A DNA stretch of 64,000 nucleotides from Ilex aquifolium (lineage: Eukaryota > Streptophyta > Magnoliopsida > Aquifoliales > Aquifoliaceae). The notes under the pieces are model-generated. The model was not told the DNA's origin. It saw only the letters and a list, made by a program, of their open reading frames with translations, and did not search any database. Each line of letters begins with the position of its first letter. Within the stretch, counting starts at the first letter, position 1. Both the position numbers and the translations under genes were made by a program. Positions 1 to 11,156 of this stretch are shown here, piece by piece. The stretch covers positions 24,689,371-24,753,370 of the forward strand of contig OX637405.1 of NCBI GenBank assembly GCA_951799425.1, given 5' to 3'.

Positions 1-1190
1 TTATCAACTTTATGGCCAAGCCGCTGAGAAATTATCGTGATGATTTCGCATATGTGTTTTTTGCTAATTGTCAATAGAGCATAATAGCATGGAGCTCATG
101 ATTGCAAATCCATTAAGAAAAGAACTATTAAAGACATTTAAAGATGTTAACATAATGGGTCTTATTTGTAGCTCATGATGGTTGTTCACTTAATGTTATG
201 GATTTTGCATAATGGTTATTTATTTGACACTTTCAGTTCTTATTTGAATGGTTTATGATATTTCTTGTTTTTCAGAATGTATGTACATGTATGGGATGAT
301 TGAATGATAACAAGAATAGCCTTTGGTACAAGGCATTACTATTGGACCTTATCATATATAAATATACTTCTTAATTATAGATCAAGTTAGATAGGTTGCT
401 AGTGTTGTGGTACATGGAAGGGACTATATCGTATTAATGACGTACGACTGCCATGACTCGCATTAGTGGGTTGTTTAATTGTGCTATTGTGATGACCAAA
501 TTAAGGTGATAATGGATTGAATTTATTGCACGTTTATGTAAACCTTGCTAGACCAAATTGTAAGATAATAATATGGGCCAAATGCTACAACATAAGAATT
601 AATGTGACCCACATAATTTGGAATATGTGATTTTATTGATTATTATCGGATAATTAGTTTGGGTCAAAAAATGATAGGATTACCAATCCTAATCTAACGA
701 ATATAACTAATGATTTTTAATTGGTCAATGAAAAGAAGTGGTTTCCTAATGTCCTACTTTGATGGGAAGTGGAGTTTATGTTGAACTAGGAAATTGGTCT
801 TCTCTCTACCTATAAATATACACATGCCCCATCAAGTCGTGTATCGTAAGAATAAAGGCCAGGAGAGAGAAACTGATTTATGGGCTAGGATCATTCAATT
901 CTTGATCAAGTAATTCAAAGGTTTGCATCAATGGCTTTAGGTATGTCAAAAATGACGTTTTTAATTCCGCATAATTGATATGTGAAAATCATGATTGTTC
1001 TATATCTTGGAATTAGGGTTTAATTGATTCCTTTGATCAAATAAATTTTACACTCCAATGTTGGTACAAGTAGGGCAAGTCTACACTCCTATATTTGAGT
1101 TGTTTCAAGATAAGTATGATATATTTCAACGGGGTTTTGCAACACCATGTGATGTGTTGGATGGGTGGCACCAATTTATGATTCGATTAT
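1..1190. other. AT-rich intergenic DNA, possible old LTR
   Basis: No credible coding region is seen in this stretch. A TATA-like TATAAATATA at 811-820 is followed by a short purine-rich leader (GGAGAGAGAAAC near 862), an arrangement common in LTR promoters. No matching second LTR, PBS or TSD is visible, so an LTR origin is only a guess. Confidence 0.3.
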
Positions 1191-1204
1191 TTGATTAACA
1201 TAGT

Positions 1205-1363
1205 GAGTATTTGATCTTGGTTAAGGCTAATGAGGAGATAGTCAATTGTAGTTGTCGAAAGTTTGAAATGGAGGGCATATTATATGGCCATACACTTAAA
1301 GTCTTGGACACAATGAATATTAAACAAATTCCTAAGCAATACATACTTAAGAGATTGAGATGA
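1205..1363 (+). pseudogene. FAR1/FHY3-like SWIM zinc-finger fragment
   Basis: One open frame of about 52 codons ends in a TGA at 1361-1363. It translates into the C-terminal SWIM zinc-finger region of FAR1/FHY3-related proteins, transcription factors derived from Mutator-like transposases. Visible landmarks are the CSCRKFEMEGIL motif, then YGHTLKVLDTMNIKQIP and YILKRLR. The SWIM finger needs C-x-C then C-x-H; here the third ligand is Tyr (ILYGH where ILCSH or ILCRH is usual), so zinc binding should be lost. The N-terminal DNA-binding domain and the MULE transposase domain are absent upstream, where the sequence has many stops. It could be a decayed FAR1-related host gene or a MULE remnant. 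Confidence 0.65.
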
Positions 1364-1418
1364 GCTGCGAGGCACAGTTGTAATTAAGCCCCTCAGTACC
1401 ATGTCAAATGAGGAAGAT

Positions 1419-2301
1419 CTCAGCACCAATGTGAACTATCGAAGTGGTGACGACCCACTTTCCAATTTTATCACTTCTGATCTAGGGAACCTTTAGGCAA
1501 AAGTTTTAACACCACACAATTGTTGGTGGAGTTGCTCCACAAATTGTCATTTGTAGTAGGTTTTTCCTTTCAACTTTGAGGCCGAGGGGATTGTAAACCC
1601 CACCTGTTTATATTAATATAGTAATTTATTTGTTTAGTAATTCTTATATATGTAATGACGTAAGAATGAACCATATAGATTGTAACAGTAGGAATAAATA
1701 CTAGGGAGGCAAATTGATTGTGAAGTTTAAGTTTCGAAGGCGTTTAAGCTTGGGAATGGTTGTTATGTAAGTTTCTAAATATTTTTAGGTCAAAATAAGA
1801 TTTTCATTGAATCTGTAAGATCAATAAACCTTAGGAGAGGTAATACGGAGTGTATTAGAAGTTAGGAAGTATCCTGGAGTTTAAACACATTTTAGAAAGA
1901 ATTCGGATATGCAGAAATTTGACTCTACCTTAGTATTTTACCCAAAACTTTTTAATCCTAACTCCGATTGATCTTAATTTTTGATAGTAGAAACTAGACT
2001 TCAAGTTCTACAAAAATGTATTTCACAAAAATTTTCTGAATCGACTTTTAAATAGGTTAAAATTGATTTGGAAGTTGAGGGTATACTATCACCCGTGTCC
2101 GGACGAGAATAGACACGCGTCCAGGCGCATTTGGCAGCAAGTTGGGCGAAGAAACATGCGTCCAGACAGTAAAAAACACGCGTTCGGATGCACCGAATGG
2201 AGGGTTTCACGTCCCTGAACTTTTTTGGGTGTTCTCTCCAATTTTTACATTATAAATACCTAAGGACACCTCCCTTAGCCCCATTTCATCAATTCAAACC
2301 C
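1419..2301 (+). repeat. Segmental duplicate of a solo-LTR 5' part plus flank
   Basis: This stretch is a diverged direct repeat of 12522-13372. The shared part includes about 173 bp of non-LTR flank (1419-1591) and about 710 bp of LTR beginning TGTAAACCCC at 1592. The copy keeps a TATA-box region (TATAAATACC near 2251) that has a small deletion in the partner. Similarity stops at 2301, in the middle of the LTR. Because the flank and the GGGAT target sequence are shared too, it arose by DNA duplication and not by an independent LTR insertion. Confidence 0.8.
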
Positions 2302-2440
2302 ATTTTATTGTTTCACATTATGTATCAAGTTTTTTTGGTTGACCCCTTCTCATTAATGTAGGGTACTTCGAGTGAGCTTCACAACCATAATTCTTTATAT
2401 GATGTTGAATCATTTTTCATAAATGAGAAGCAATTGGAAT

Positions 2441-2687
2441 GATGCTTGGGGGATAGTAGTTGCTTAAGGATGTTGAAAACTATGTATTTTTTTTATTTTT
2501 AATGACCATGATGCTTGGGGGATAGTAGTTGCTTAAGGATGTTGAAAATCATGTATTTTGTATTTTTAATGATCATGATGCTTGACATGTATTTTTTATT
2601 TTTAATGACCATGATGCTTGGGGGATAGTAGTTGCTTAAGGATGTTGAAAATCATGTATTTTGTATTTTTAATGATCATGATGCTTG
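2441..2687 (+). repeat. Tandem repeat, about 68-bp unit
   Basis: Units begin with GATGCTTG at 2441, 2510, 2577, 2613 and 2680 (the last is only a start). Full units are 67-69 bp with an AT-rich tail. The unit at 2577 is only 36 bp and lacks the GGGGGATAGTAGTTGC part, so it carries an internal deletion. No coding function is seen. Confidence 0.9.
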
Positions 2688-2869
2688 ATTGTGATTATGT
2701 GCTTTTTTTTAATGAACAAGATCTTTTTTCCAAGCCAAAACACCATACACAACAAATAACCTTCATTCACAACACAAGTTTCATCAATGCAAAATTAGCT
2801 ACACAAGTTAAACCCACAAGTTCATTCACAACACAAGTTAAACCTACAAGTTCATACATTGTCAACAAG

Positions 2870-3262
2870 TTACACACCTACATCAGTTTTCACTAGAATC
2901 ACAAACATAAGCATTACCACTAGTAATGTGGCTACAAACATATATGACTTCATTGCTCCTTAATTTTCCTCAAAACGTTGAACTTTATTAGAAAGTTCTT
3001 CAATCTTCAACTTCAACGCCATTACATATTCTTGAATTCATTGTACATCTATCATTTCATTTGTAATTTCCAAATAAGGCAGAGTAGTAGGAGTCATCCT
3101 CTTAAAAAATTGGCATCCCTCATCCAGACATTTGCAGTATTGCTTCCCTAGATTTTTTGCAGATTCGGAAACTTTGATAATTGTTCTCTTTTTACAATTG
3201 GTGCATTGCATATTGCGATATGTTAACTCGTTGTTACTTGTTGCCGTGCTTGAATATGCCAT
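2870..3262 (-). pseudogene. GRF-type zinc-finger protein pseudogene
   Basis: One continuous minus-strand frame from ATG at 3262 to TAA at 2872-2870 is broken by two in-frame stops (TGA 3040-3038, TAA 2962-2960). The N-terminal part has the GRF zinc-finger pattern: paired Cys in MQCTNCKKR, a Ser and Asn-Leu-Gly-Lys stretch, a Tyr-Cys-Lys-Cys, and Cys-x-Phe-Phe (EGCQFFKRM). Past the first stop come a charged segment with coiled-coil character (KLKIEELSNKVQRFEEN) and then a hydrophobic stretch (MFVATLLVVMLMFVIL) that looks like a C-terminal membrane anchor. GRF finger, coiled coil and tail anchor is an arrangement known in small plant proteins of unknown role. The two stops mean it is probably dead, although the downstream frame is well kept. 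Confidence 0.65.
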
Positions 3263-3989
3263 TCTTCAACAATACAAATATGAAAGGACAATAGTAGTTA
3301 AAACTCAACATTATAAGTGAAATCATCATAAGGAATCCTATAACATGAAGCCTAAATGCCAAGCCTATAACATGCAGTCTAAATGTCAAGTCATGCAGCC
3401 TAAACATGGATGAAGAAATCAAAAAAATTTAAGCCCGTCAACTACAAATATCATATGACAAAACTAGAAAAATAAAATATTTAAACCCATCAAGGTGGGG
3501 ATTTACACTAGAAAAATAAAAAAATCAATCAAACCCATCAACCCATTTGTTAACATAAACATCCACCAAAAAACAAATTAACAAAATGACGATTACATTG
3601 CAATGTAGGAACCAAAGGAGATTGGACCTTTTAATTATAGATCTTCAAGCTCGTGTAAGAAAGAAAGAGAGAGAGGCGGTTCGATCTTCAAGCTCCATTG
3701 CAACCTTCCATGGTAGATGATGAAGAAGAATGACAAAGCATATTGGTGAAGAATAGAGGGGATTTGGGAAGATTTTGAAAAAGAGGGGTTAGGGATTTGG
3801 GGAAATAGCAAGAGAAGAATGTTGTCATTTGGTTTTGATATGGGAGGCGCTAAATGGCGCCATTTCTGTGCACTGATTTTCAAAAACAAAAAAGAGCCGT
3901 AAAATAGCGTAGTTTCATTAAACGCATACCATGTAGTTAGTCTCCAATCGTAGAGGAGTTGGACCCCATTATTTCTCACTATTCTCACC
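3263..3989. other. Non-coding, unassigned
   Basis: No domain could be recognised in any frame. The stretch contains a perfect 14-bp palindrome (AAATGGCGCCATTT, 3852-3865) and a purine-rich tract near 3660-3680. It may belong to the transposon that carried the GRF-type gene, but no terminal repeats could be defined. Confidence 0.4.
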
Positions 3990-6211
3990 CTATACCACTC
4001 TTAGAACCCTAGGACAAGATAAAGAGAGAAGAGGGAAGAAGATGGTCATTGGAGCTTGAGCTTTTGCTTGGAAATCTAGGAATAGTGCTTGGGACTGTTG
4101 GATTCACTTGGAGATTTGAAGGTGGAGCTTAGGTTCTTGAGTTTTAGGGCTCTCATTTCTCTTGCATATACATTGATACATCTCATGTATGTTCTATATC
4201 TATTTGTTTAATATGAGCTAAATACATATTTTCATGCTATGAGTTTTAATTAAATGATAAGTTTACCTTGAATTTGTAAACCTACAAGCATTAAATGAAT
4301 TTGGGTATTGTGGGTTTGAAAACCTAGCTTATTTTTGTTATGGGTCTTGATTGAACTTAAGATTTTGGGTTCTTTAGAGTATACGTTATCTTATATATAA
4401 TGTATTTGATTTGTCTCTTAAGAATGGATATGTTACTTTGTAAATGTGTATTTTTGGAGACTTTATGTCTACTATGTCATTGATAAAATGTCAAAATGAC
4501 TATGAGTATTGAAATGATGAAAGATGGAAAGAGGTATTGATTCTTATGATATGATTGAGTATATTTACGATGATTTTGAGTAATGTTAGTTATTCCAAAG
4601 TTTGGAAAGGGTGGTGTTGATGTACATAACTTCTCAATCATTTAATTTGGGAATTTTGCTATAAAAGGGTACAAATTATATTTTTGGCATGTGTATGAGT
4701 TATTTTGAAAATGTGTTGTTGGAAATAGAAATGTGAGATTTTGAAAAAAATGCATATTTTTAAAAAAGTGTCAAAGTTGTGGTTGATTTTGGGAAGGTAA
4801 TCACGAAATTATGGTTTGAAACTTATATACTCGGTATCGACAAGTAGAAGACAATTGGGGCCCTCTAGGGGGGTTGCTAAGGTGGCTACTAGTCTTAGGA
4901 CGATTGGTGATGGTAGTTATTTTCGATGACAGCCTGTGTGGCATCACAAGTTGTGTCGTACACATTCCTCCTGAAAAGCAAGAAGGGCGATGAGACCCTA
5001 GGGTGCAAGACACAAAAAATTCTCCTGGGATGCTTCATTCATAAACCTATGTTGTTTTGATGATGTTTATCCATATGGGTAGCATACATGAATTTTGGGT
5101 GCCAAGAAACCAATGGGTCAATATTCCAACAAACTTCTTAAGTGGGGTGCGATGAGGTGAGGTTGAGGCGAAAATACGTAGAGTTAATATTTTTGAAATA
5201 TAATTGGAAAGAATAATTTTTTTGAAATTATGTTCAAAATCAGAAATGATGACTTTACCAGATTTATTATCCATATACTTGTATAAATATTTATCACTTT
5301 ATGCTTTATAAAATCAATGGTATTGCATTATGATTTAAGAAGAAAGGTTTTATAGTGTAACCTTGAGATTTAGTTTCGATATGAAAAATTCCTTAATGTT
5401 TCACTTATATATTTTAAATAATAGTACGTAATGTACTTTCAAAAATATTTATTACTTATCGTGTACCTAAAATTAATGATGAATTATTTCATTACCTATT
5501 ATTATGATTGTGAACTAGTGGCATTTAAAACCTTGTATATGCTTGGAAAAAAGATTATCCTACTGGGCTGTGGTTGCTCATTTCCTATTAACATGTTCAG
5601 GGAGTACAGTGCATCTTGGGACTTAGTTGAAGAAGACTTGTCGGAGCTTTGGGCTAGGAGGGACTCTTTTTGGAAACCTTTTTGTATTTACTCTTAGAAC
5701 ATTATATAGAAATGTGATTATACACAAACTTTTATTTGAAGGGTATTTTGAGGAGCTTGTGATGTAAACTTAATTACCTCATGAGAGGTTATTCTTTTGG
5801 GTATTGTAATATAAAGTTATGACTTTAGTTTTAAGTTTTGGCAGATGTGACTTATGTAGGAATACCGGGTTTAGGAGGATTTCATGGGTCTCCATTTACC
5901 ACCCCGGCTTTACATTGGATTTTGTTGTGATAAATGAATGATGTGGATCTTAGTTAGAGTTATTTATGATTCATATGATGTGGATAGTTAGTTGGATTTA
6001 GTTTAGTATATATAATGCTCTCACGGTTCGCTCTTGCCAATGTTTAGTGCCCGATTTTTAAACAAAACTCTGCTGAATTTTTGAAAAACAAATGTGCTTT
6101 ATTAAAATCAAATGAATTTTTGTGTTCAATCGAATTGTAAACCGACAAGCATTTTGGATAAAAAATAATGTTTTATTTAACTCACACTTTTGTGAAATTT
6201 GGGGCATGACA
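3990..6211 (+). mobile_element. Ty3 LTR remnant, 5' end missing
   Basis: The right end is ATTTGGGGCATGACA (ending 6211), the 3' terminus expected of Tekay/Del-like LTRs in plus orientation (compare TTTTGGGGCGTTACA at 14869). Directly after it a Ty3 gag frame resumes, so the LTR interrupts gag. The left part (GAGAGAAGAGGGAAGAAG near 4023) resembles an LTR transcribed leader. The true 5' terminus (TGT...) is not found, and the expected 5-bp TSD (GTTTG at 6212-6216 on the right) has no clear left partner, so the 5' end is truncated. The left limit is approximate. Confidence 0.55.
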
Positions 6212-7644
6212 GTTTGAGAAAGGTTTGAAGCCATTTATTTGGGAGAAATTGGTAGTTCTTCGCATTCATGACTATTCAAAATTAGTTGAGCGGGCTATCA
6301 TGGTGGAGAGACATTGGGAGGAAACTCAAATCATGCGAAGCGCCACCAGCATATGAAGAATTAGTCCAAGAGTAGCAGTGGTAGCAGTGGACATCACAAG
6401 GAGACTCCATACCAACATTTAGTATGCAGTGTGGGTTAAGGGAGTGAATCAAGCTATGGACAGAGTTCGAGACCAAGAGGCCACTTTGAGAGAGTGTCGA
6501 CACACTGAAGGCAGTGTTATGGGTGTGATGGCATGGGTCACCACAAGAGTCACTGCCATTTGGTAGCTTCTTCTTCACATGGACAAAGTAGTCGTGGATC
6601 TTATTAATAGTCTACAAAGCCACCATATTAGCAAACTTCTAATGCTCCTGTACAGAAGTACCATAACATCCCTAGAGCACTAATTCATATCTCAGCCACA
6701 ACAGCACACTTAGCAAAAGAAACGGGGGACCAAGACTCAGGGCACTGATGCCCAAGATCGAATTTATGGTTTAGTTTAGCTTGATGACACTGCTTCTAAT
6801 GCAATAGTGGAGGGTATGATTCTTCTCCACAATTCATGGACTCGTATCTTGTTGGATCCTAGGGAAATTGCATTAGGTTTGAAGTTTGAGCCTTTAGGTT
6901 ATACGCTATATGTAGATCTACCCACTAGGGATTATTTGGAGGCATCTAGATTGTGTAGAAACTGTATACTTCGCTTTAGAGAGAAAGCGTTGGGGGTAGA
7001 TTTAATTGCCTTGGAGATGATGCGGTACAATGTTACTTTCAAAATGGATTTACTCTCTTCCTATCGTCCTACTTTGGATTGCTACCAAAAGAAAGTGGTG
7101 TTTCATGCATCGGGGGATATAGTTTTCGATTTCATGGGTTAAAGTAGTATCCATCCATATTTCCATATGACGGGGAAATATGTTTTGAAAGTTGAAATTG
7201 TGAGTAGCTTAAGTTTCTTAGCCCACATTTTTGGACAGGAATGGGATTATGTGGAGTCCACTTTTATTGTTGTTGTATCCGATTTTCCTAGCATTTTCCT
7301 GACAAGTTTCTCGAATTACCTCCATTGAAGGAAATTTTCTCTATTGAGCTTTACCCTAGAACGAAACCGATATACATTGCTCCCTATCGCATGGCACCAT
7401 TGGAGATCAAGGAATTGAGGAAACATTTAGATTAGGTTATTATCATTGGCTCCATGTGGTTGAGTACTTCACCTTGGGGTGTTCCCATCCTCTTTGTGAA
7501 GAAAAAAGATGAAACCCCTAGATTGTATGTGGACTATAGGAAGTTGAACCGGGTGACTATAAAGGACAAGTATCATCTACCCCGCATTGATGACCTCTTT
7601 GATCAATTGAAGTGTTCTCGCTATTATATAAAGATTGATCTTCA
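6212..7644 (+). pseudogene. Ty3 chromovirus gag-PR-RT fragment
   Basis: A decayed chain of Ty3 polyprotein domains in plus orientation. The gag C-terminal part begins at 6214 (FEKGLKPFIWEKLV, then LVERAIMVERHWEE). A CCHC zinc knuckle CYGCDGMGHHKSHC lies near 6513-6555. Protease follows at about 6750-7140: the region aligning with the DSG active site reads LLDPREI, so the catalytic triad is lost, while the distal SSYRPTLDC segment remains. RT starts near 7320, with [14 protein letters not shown] and [13 protein letters not shown], and stops at the KIDL motif at 7644, before the catalytic YxDD region. Several stops and frameshifts are present. The missing gag N-terminus may lie beyond the LTR remnant on the left. 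Confidence 0.8.
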
Positions 7645-7775
7645 TGTTAGAACACGAGTCCCAAGATCTATTGACTGTGCGTAACGAACAACCGGCTCGA
7701 TGGATCTCATGATCATCTATCGTATGTCATTTAACACCAAAAACTCGAATGCAGTGTGCGCTACAATCCTCCGAA

Positions 7776-7825
<50 letters not shown>

Positions 7826-8699
7826 CTTCTAAATGTGAAGGTAAATGTTTGGCTGAGAGAACCATAAAGGGCATGTAGAGAATTGCGAAAGAAAAAAAAG
7901 TGTGAGCAATTGTTTGTAATCTATGCTTCTAAGGGTTGAAGAGTGAAAGGCTGTCAAAGAATTTGGTTGAGCAATATAAAGTTCTCTCAGAATGACATTT
8001 TGAATTCCTGAATACCTTTCATTTCAAAACCATTGTCCGAAGGCCCCATTAAAACCATATAAAATGCCTATTTGATCTCAAGAGTCTGCTGGTTGTTGCA
8101 TGACTTGTGTGAGTAGGGAAGATATTAGTGATTGTCTTGCTAATCATGTATTGATTTCTTTTCATGCGATTATGTCATGTTCTTTCTTTGATATAGTGGT
8201 TATTGGTTATGAATGTATGTAAGTTACTTATTGCTTTGCTTTTCATTAACTCTACTCACCTATGATATTTTTCTTATTTTTGTTCAGTCAAAGTTATGTT
8301 AAATTCAACTTATCAATAAATCAATATAAGTTTGTAAGTATCTTCACTGGAAACCTTCACAAGACTAAATTTGTCCACTAGAGGTGACCTAGGGGTTTAA
8401 AAACCTGTTGTATATGCTAAATGCAATCATGATACATACAAAAGTAGATTTATGTTTTTGTATTATTAGGATGTTTGTTTTTGTTTTTAGTTGGAATCCA
8501 GTTATTATGAAGGTCTAGTAAAGTTCAGGTTGGGAGCCATTAAAAGTATTAGTTTATTATATTCAATAATGGCTGATTGCATAATATTTGAGTTTGTTTG
8601 TGATGAATTCTTGGATTTTCTACTTTGACTCTTGTTTTATTGTTTGATCTATTTACCAGGTAAAAACGGCTGAGTTAGAGTATTATTCATCAAACTTAG
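7645..8699. other. Unassigned repeat DNA with (TC)n microsatellite
   Basis: The sequence begins abruptly with TGTTAGAACACGAG inside the RT motif, which would suit the start of an inserted LTR, but no matching CA end with TSD was found. A (TC)n run of about 20 units lies at 7779-7818. The part around 8320-8430 is repeated in inverted orientation at about 54560-54680, where it sits just upstream of an Athila 3' LTR. It may therefore be 3' non-coding sequence of an Athila-type element. Confidence 0.45.
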
Positions 8700-9941
8700 T
8701 AACGTGGACACTGGAAAAAGGATCAAAGGAAACTCATGAAGCCTAAAATGGTAAATTGGGGTGATGGGTCGTGATTTGGAGAGGTTCGGATGCTATTTGA
8801 AGTCTCATACCCTTCCCAGCTTGTTGGAGCACAGAAAAAGAGGAATTCCAAATAAGCAGGGCATCCGGACGTAGCCTGCATTGTTCGGATGCAATGATTG
8901 CCAATTGGTTGGGATATTTATATATTGACGATACGTTGGATTCCCAAAAACGAGAAGACCATCCGGATGCGAAGGCTGCTGTTTAGACTCAAGCATTAAA
9001 TTAAGAATTCAAGTAACTTTTCAGTCTTCGGACACTAGAAGACCCGTTTGGACATGTTATTGATCATACGTTAAGGATCCGTCCAATCGATGTTTTTACT
9101 GTCCGGACGGTAGTGCTTAATTGACAATTTTAGATAACCCGAACCATTCAAACGCAAGCATGACTATCTAGACACGCCGTGCTATCCATCCTTGTAACCT
9201 AATGCAATGAGAATTCCAAATTTTGAAGACTTCTTCCACAAGAACTAGACCTAGCCTTTAGTATAAATATTACTACCAACTATTGAGGGGGTTCCTCTAC
9301 ATAGCTCTTTACCTTTATCTTTTAGACTTTTTCAGAGATTTATCATGAATGAGTAATTCTCCTTGTACTCTTTAGTTAGGGTATGGATCTAAGGATTGTG
9401 ATCTGCATATTTATTTATGTAATTTTTATTTAATATTCTTTAATGTTAAATCTTTATTTTAAAGATTGATTGAATGATTTATTAGTAAAGTTTTGTACTC
9501 CGTATAATTATTTGATTTTTCATTAACTAGATTGAGTTCTTGGTATGGATAGTACTTATAATTCCCTACAAGTGTTATAGAACTAGATCTTAAATTCTTA
9601 TTTTTGAATCAATCAAATATATTATTTTTAAAGCTATATTTTCGGTTGACTACATGGACGTTGTAAATCAATTGAGATAATTATAAATTGCATAAACGCA
9701 AGTATTTAGTGATCATGAAGAGATCCAGATTCCGAAGCTAAAGATTCACTTTACCAATTGATAATTCCTTTTAGTTTTTCTCCGCTTGTTCTTACAAACA
9801 ATTCCAAATTTTAAGAAATTTTACATGTTCTTCCTTGATCACTTCATAAATACCTTCGGATCTCTATGGTAGGATCTCAAACTTTGCCAAGTATTACTAC
9901 TTCTTGACCACCTATGCTTGGGTGTAATTTAATTAGGATCA
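8700..9941 (+). mobile_element. Athila-type LTR (solo or 3' LTR)
   Basis: The U3-like part (8800-9180) is full of CCGG-centred motifs such as GCATCCGGACG, CATCCGGATG and GTCCGGACGG. A TATAAATATT follows near 9263. The last 100 bp (ACCACCTATGCTTGGGTGTAATTTAATTAGGATCA in sense, ending 9941) closely parallels the end of the Athila LTR at 37664 (TTGGGTGTGTACAATTAAGATCA). Immediately after it a minus-strand Ty3 RT frame starts, so the LTR interrupts another element. The left boundary is not defined; no PBS follows. Confidence 0.6.
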
Positions 9942-10181
9942 AGCAACGACATTAAAAACCCACTCCACATATCGTGCCACTTGGATGCACTTTGCATGCA
10001 ATAGTCACCCAATCTCTTCTTTCACCAGCTTAGTTACTTCATTGGACATCAGCCTCGGAGGTTGTTTTATTAGTCTATATCCATCCTCGATAGGAAGCCA
10101 ATGCTCAACCAAGGCAGGATCTAATATTGGCATCTCCTTAAGCTCCATGCAAAACAATCTATGTATTCCCTAAGAAACTGA
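9942..10181 (-). pseudogene. Ty3 reverse transcriptase, N-terminal fragment
   Basis: Read on the minus strand from 10181 down, the frame gives an RT N-terminal segment: PALVEHWLPIEDGYR, then LIKQPPRLMSNEVTKLVKEEI, then ARYVEWVFNVV. This is the hinge between protease and the RT fingers of non-chromovirus Ty3 elements (compare the family pattern VKQPPRR...EVEKLL...IRPVRYPEWLANVV). The frame ends where the Athila-type LTR begins, and is separated from the protease by the TIR element at 10182-11156. It belongs to the minus-strand element whose gag lies at 14.9-16.3 kb. Confidence 0.7.
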
Positions 10182-11156
10182 GGGCCTGTTTGGTTTGCAT
10201 CTCAAAAACAGTATCTGAAAACTATTTTTGAGAAGAGTTTTAAGAAAGTGTTTTTAAAAATTTTTAGATCACAAAACCTGTTTGGTTATATATTTTTTAA
10301 AATAGTTTTAAAGAACCAAAATTATAAAATTTGTTTGGACAATAATTTCCAATTTCCACCTCTCTTCGTCTCTGTCTCTCTCTCTTTCACTGTGCATCAA
10401 GACCACCCACAACCACCGCTAACCCACAACAACCTTCAACCCACAACCACCATCAACCCACAACCACCGCTAACCCACAACCACCCAAACCGAGAACCAC
10501 CCAACACCAAGACCACCAACCAAACCGACAACCACCCAACACCCACAACCACCACCAGCCCACAACCCACAACCACCACCACCCAAACCGAGAACCACCC
10601 AACCACCACCACCACCCAACCACCCAAACCGAGACCACCCAACACCCACAACCACCACCACCAACCCACACCGAGAACCACCCAACACCCACACCACCAC
10701 CACCACCCAAACCGAGAACCACCCAACACCCACAACCACCACCACCAACCCACACCGAGAACCACCCAACACCCACAACCACCACCACCACCCAACACCC
10801 ACAACCACCACCTAACACCCAACACCGACAACCACCACCAGTTGCCGGATCTGTGCTTCCAGTCACCGATCCATGGTGTCGGCAAGAGAGAGAGAGAGAG
10901 GTCAGGGAAACGAATGCCAAAAAAAAAAAAATGCTTTTATGTTAAGTGCACAGTAAATGGGTTCTTCAGTTTTCCGTGTTTTCACAATTTCCAAATAAAA
11001 CTCAGAAAACAAGCCTGATTTGTTTTCTATTTTTGTGTCTCAAATCCCATTTTTTTCGAAAATTTTGAGAACAAAAAAGCTAAACAAACAGGTTTTGGGT
11101 GTTTTGAAAATTTTGAGAACAAAAAACTGTTTTGCAGATGCTAACCAAACACACCC
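10182..11156. mobile_element. Nonautonomous TIR element, PIF/Harbinger-like
   Basis: Ends are inverted repeats: GGGCCTGTTTGGTTTGCATCT on the left and, on the reverse strand of the right end, GGGTGTGTTTGGTTAGCATCT (18 of 21 match). A 3-bp direct repeat TGA flanks it (10179-10181 and 11157-11159), which suits PIF/Harbinger target duplication length, although TWA is the usual sequence. Inside there is no transposase, only a low-complexity array (10395-10850) and purine tracts. It lies in the minus-strand Ty3 element, between RT and protease sequence. A MITE of another superfamily cannot be excluded. Confidence 0.75.
10395..10850 (+). repeat. Pyrimidine/CCAACACC minisatellite inside TIR element
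   Basis: A CA-rich, G-poor array built from variants of ACCACCCAACACCCACAACC, with a longer period of roughly 60-70 bp that includes CACACCGAGAACC. It leaves long open frames on both strands (Pro/Thr/His-rich on plus, Gly/Val/Trp-rich on minus) that are a product of composition and not evidence of genes. Confidence 0.85.

Noticed and set aside
9820..9850. CTTCA as right TSD of an LTR starting at 7645
   Set aside because: The RT frame does not resume after it; the match is a chance 5-mer.
10248..11018. 256-codon Pro/Thr/His-rich open frame (and Gly/Val/Trp-rich frames on minus)
   Set aside because: It lies within a low-complexity C/A array in a TIR element; all six frames are open there because the repeat lacks stop triplets.
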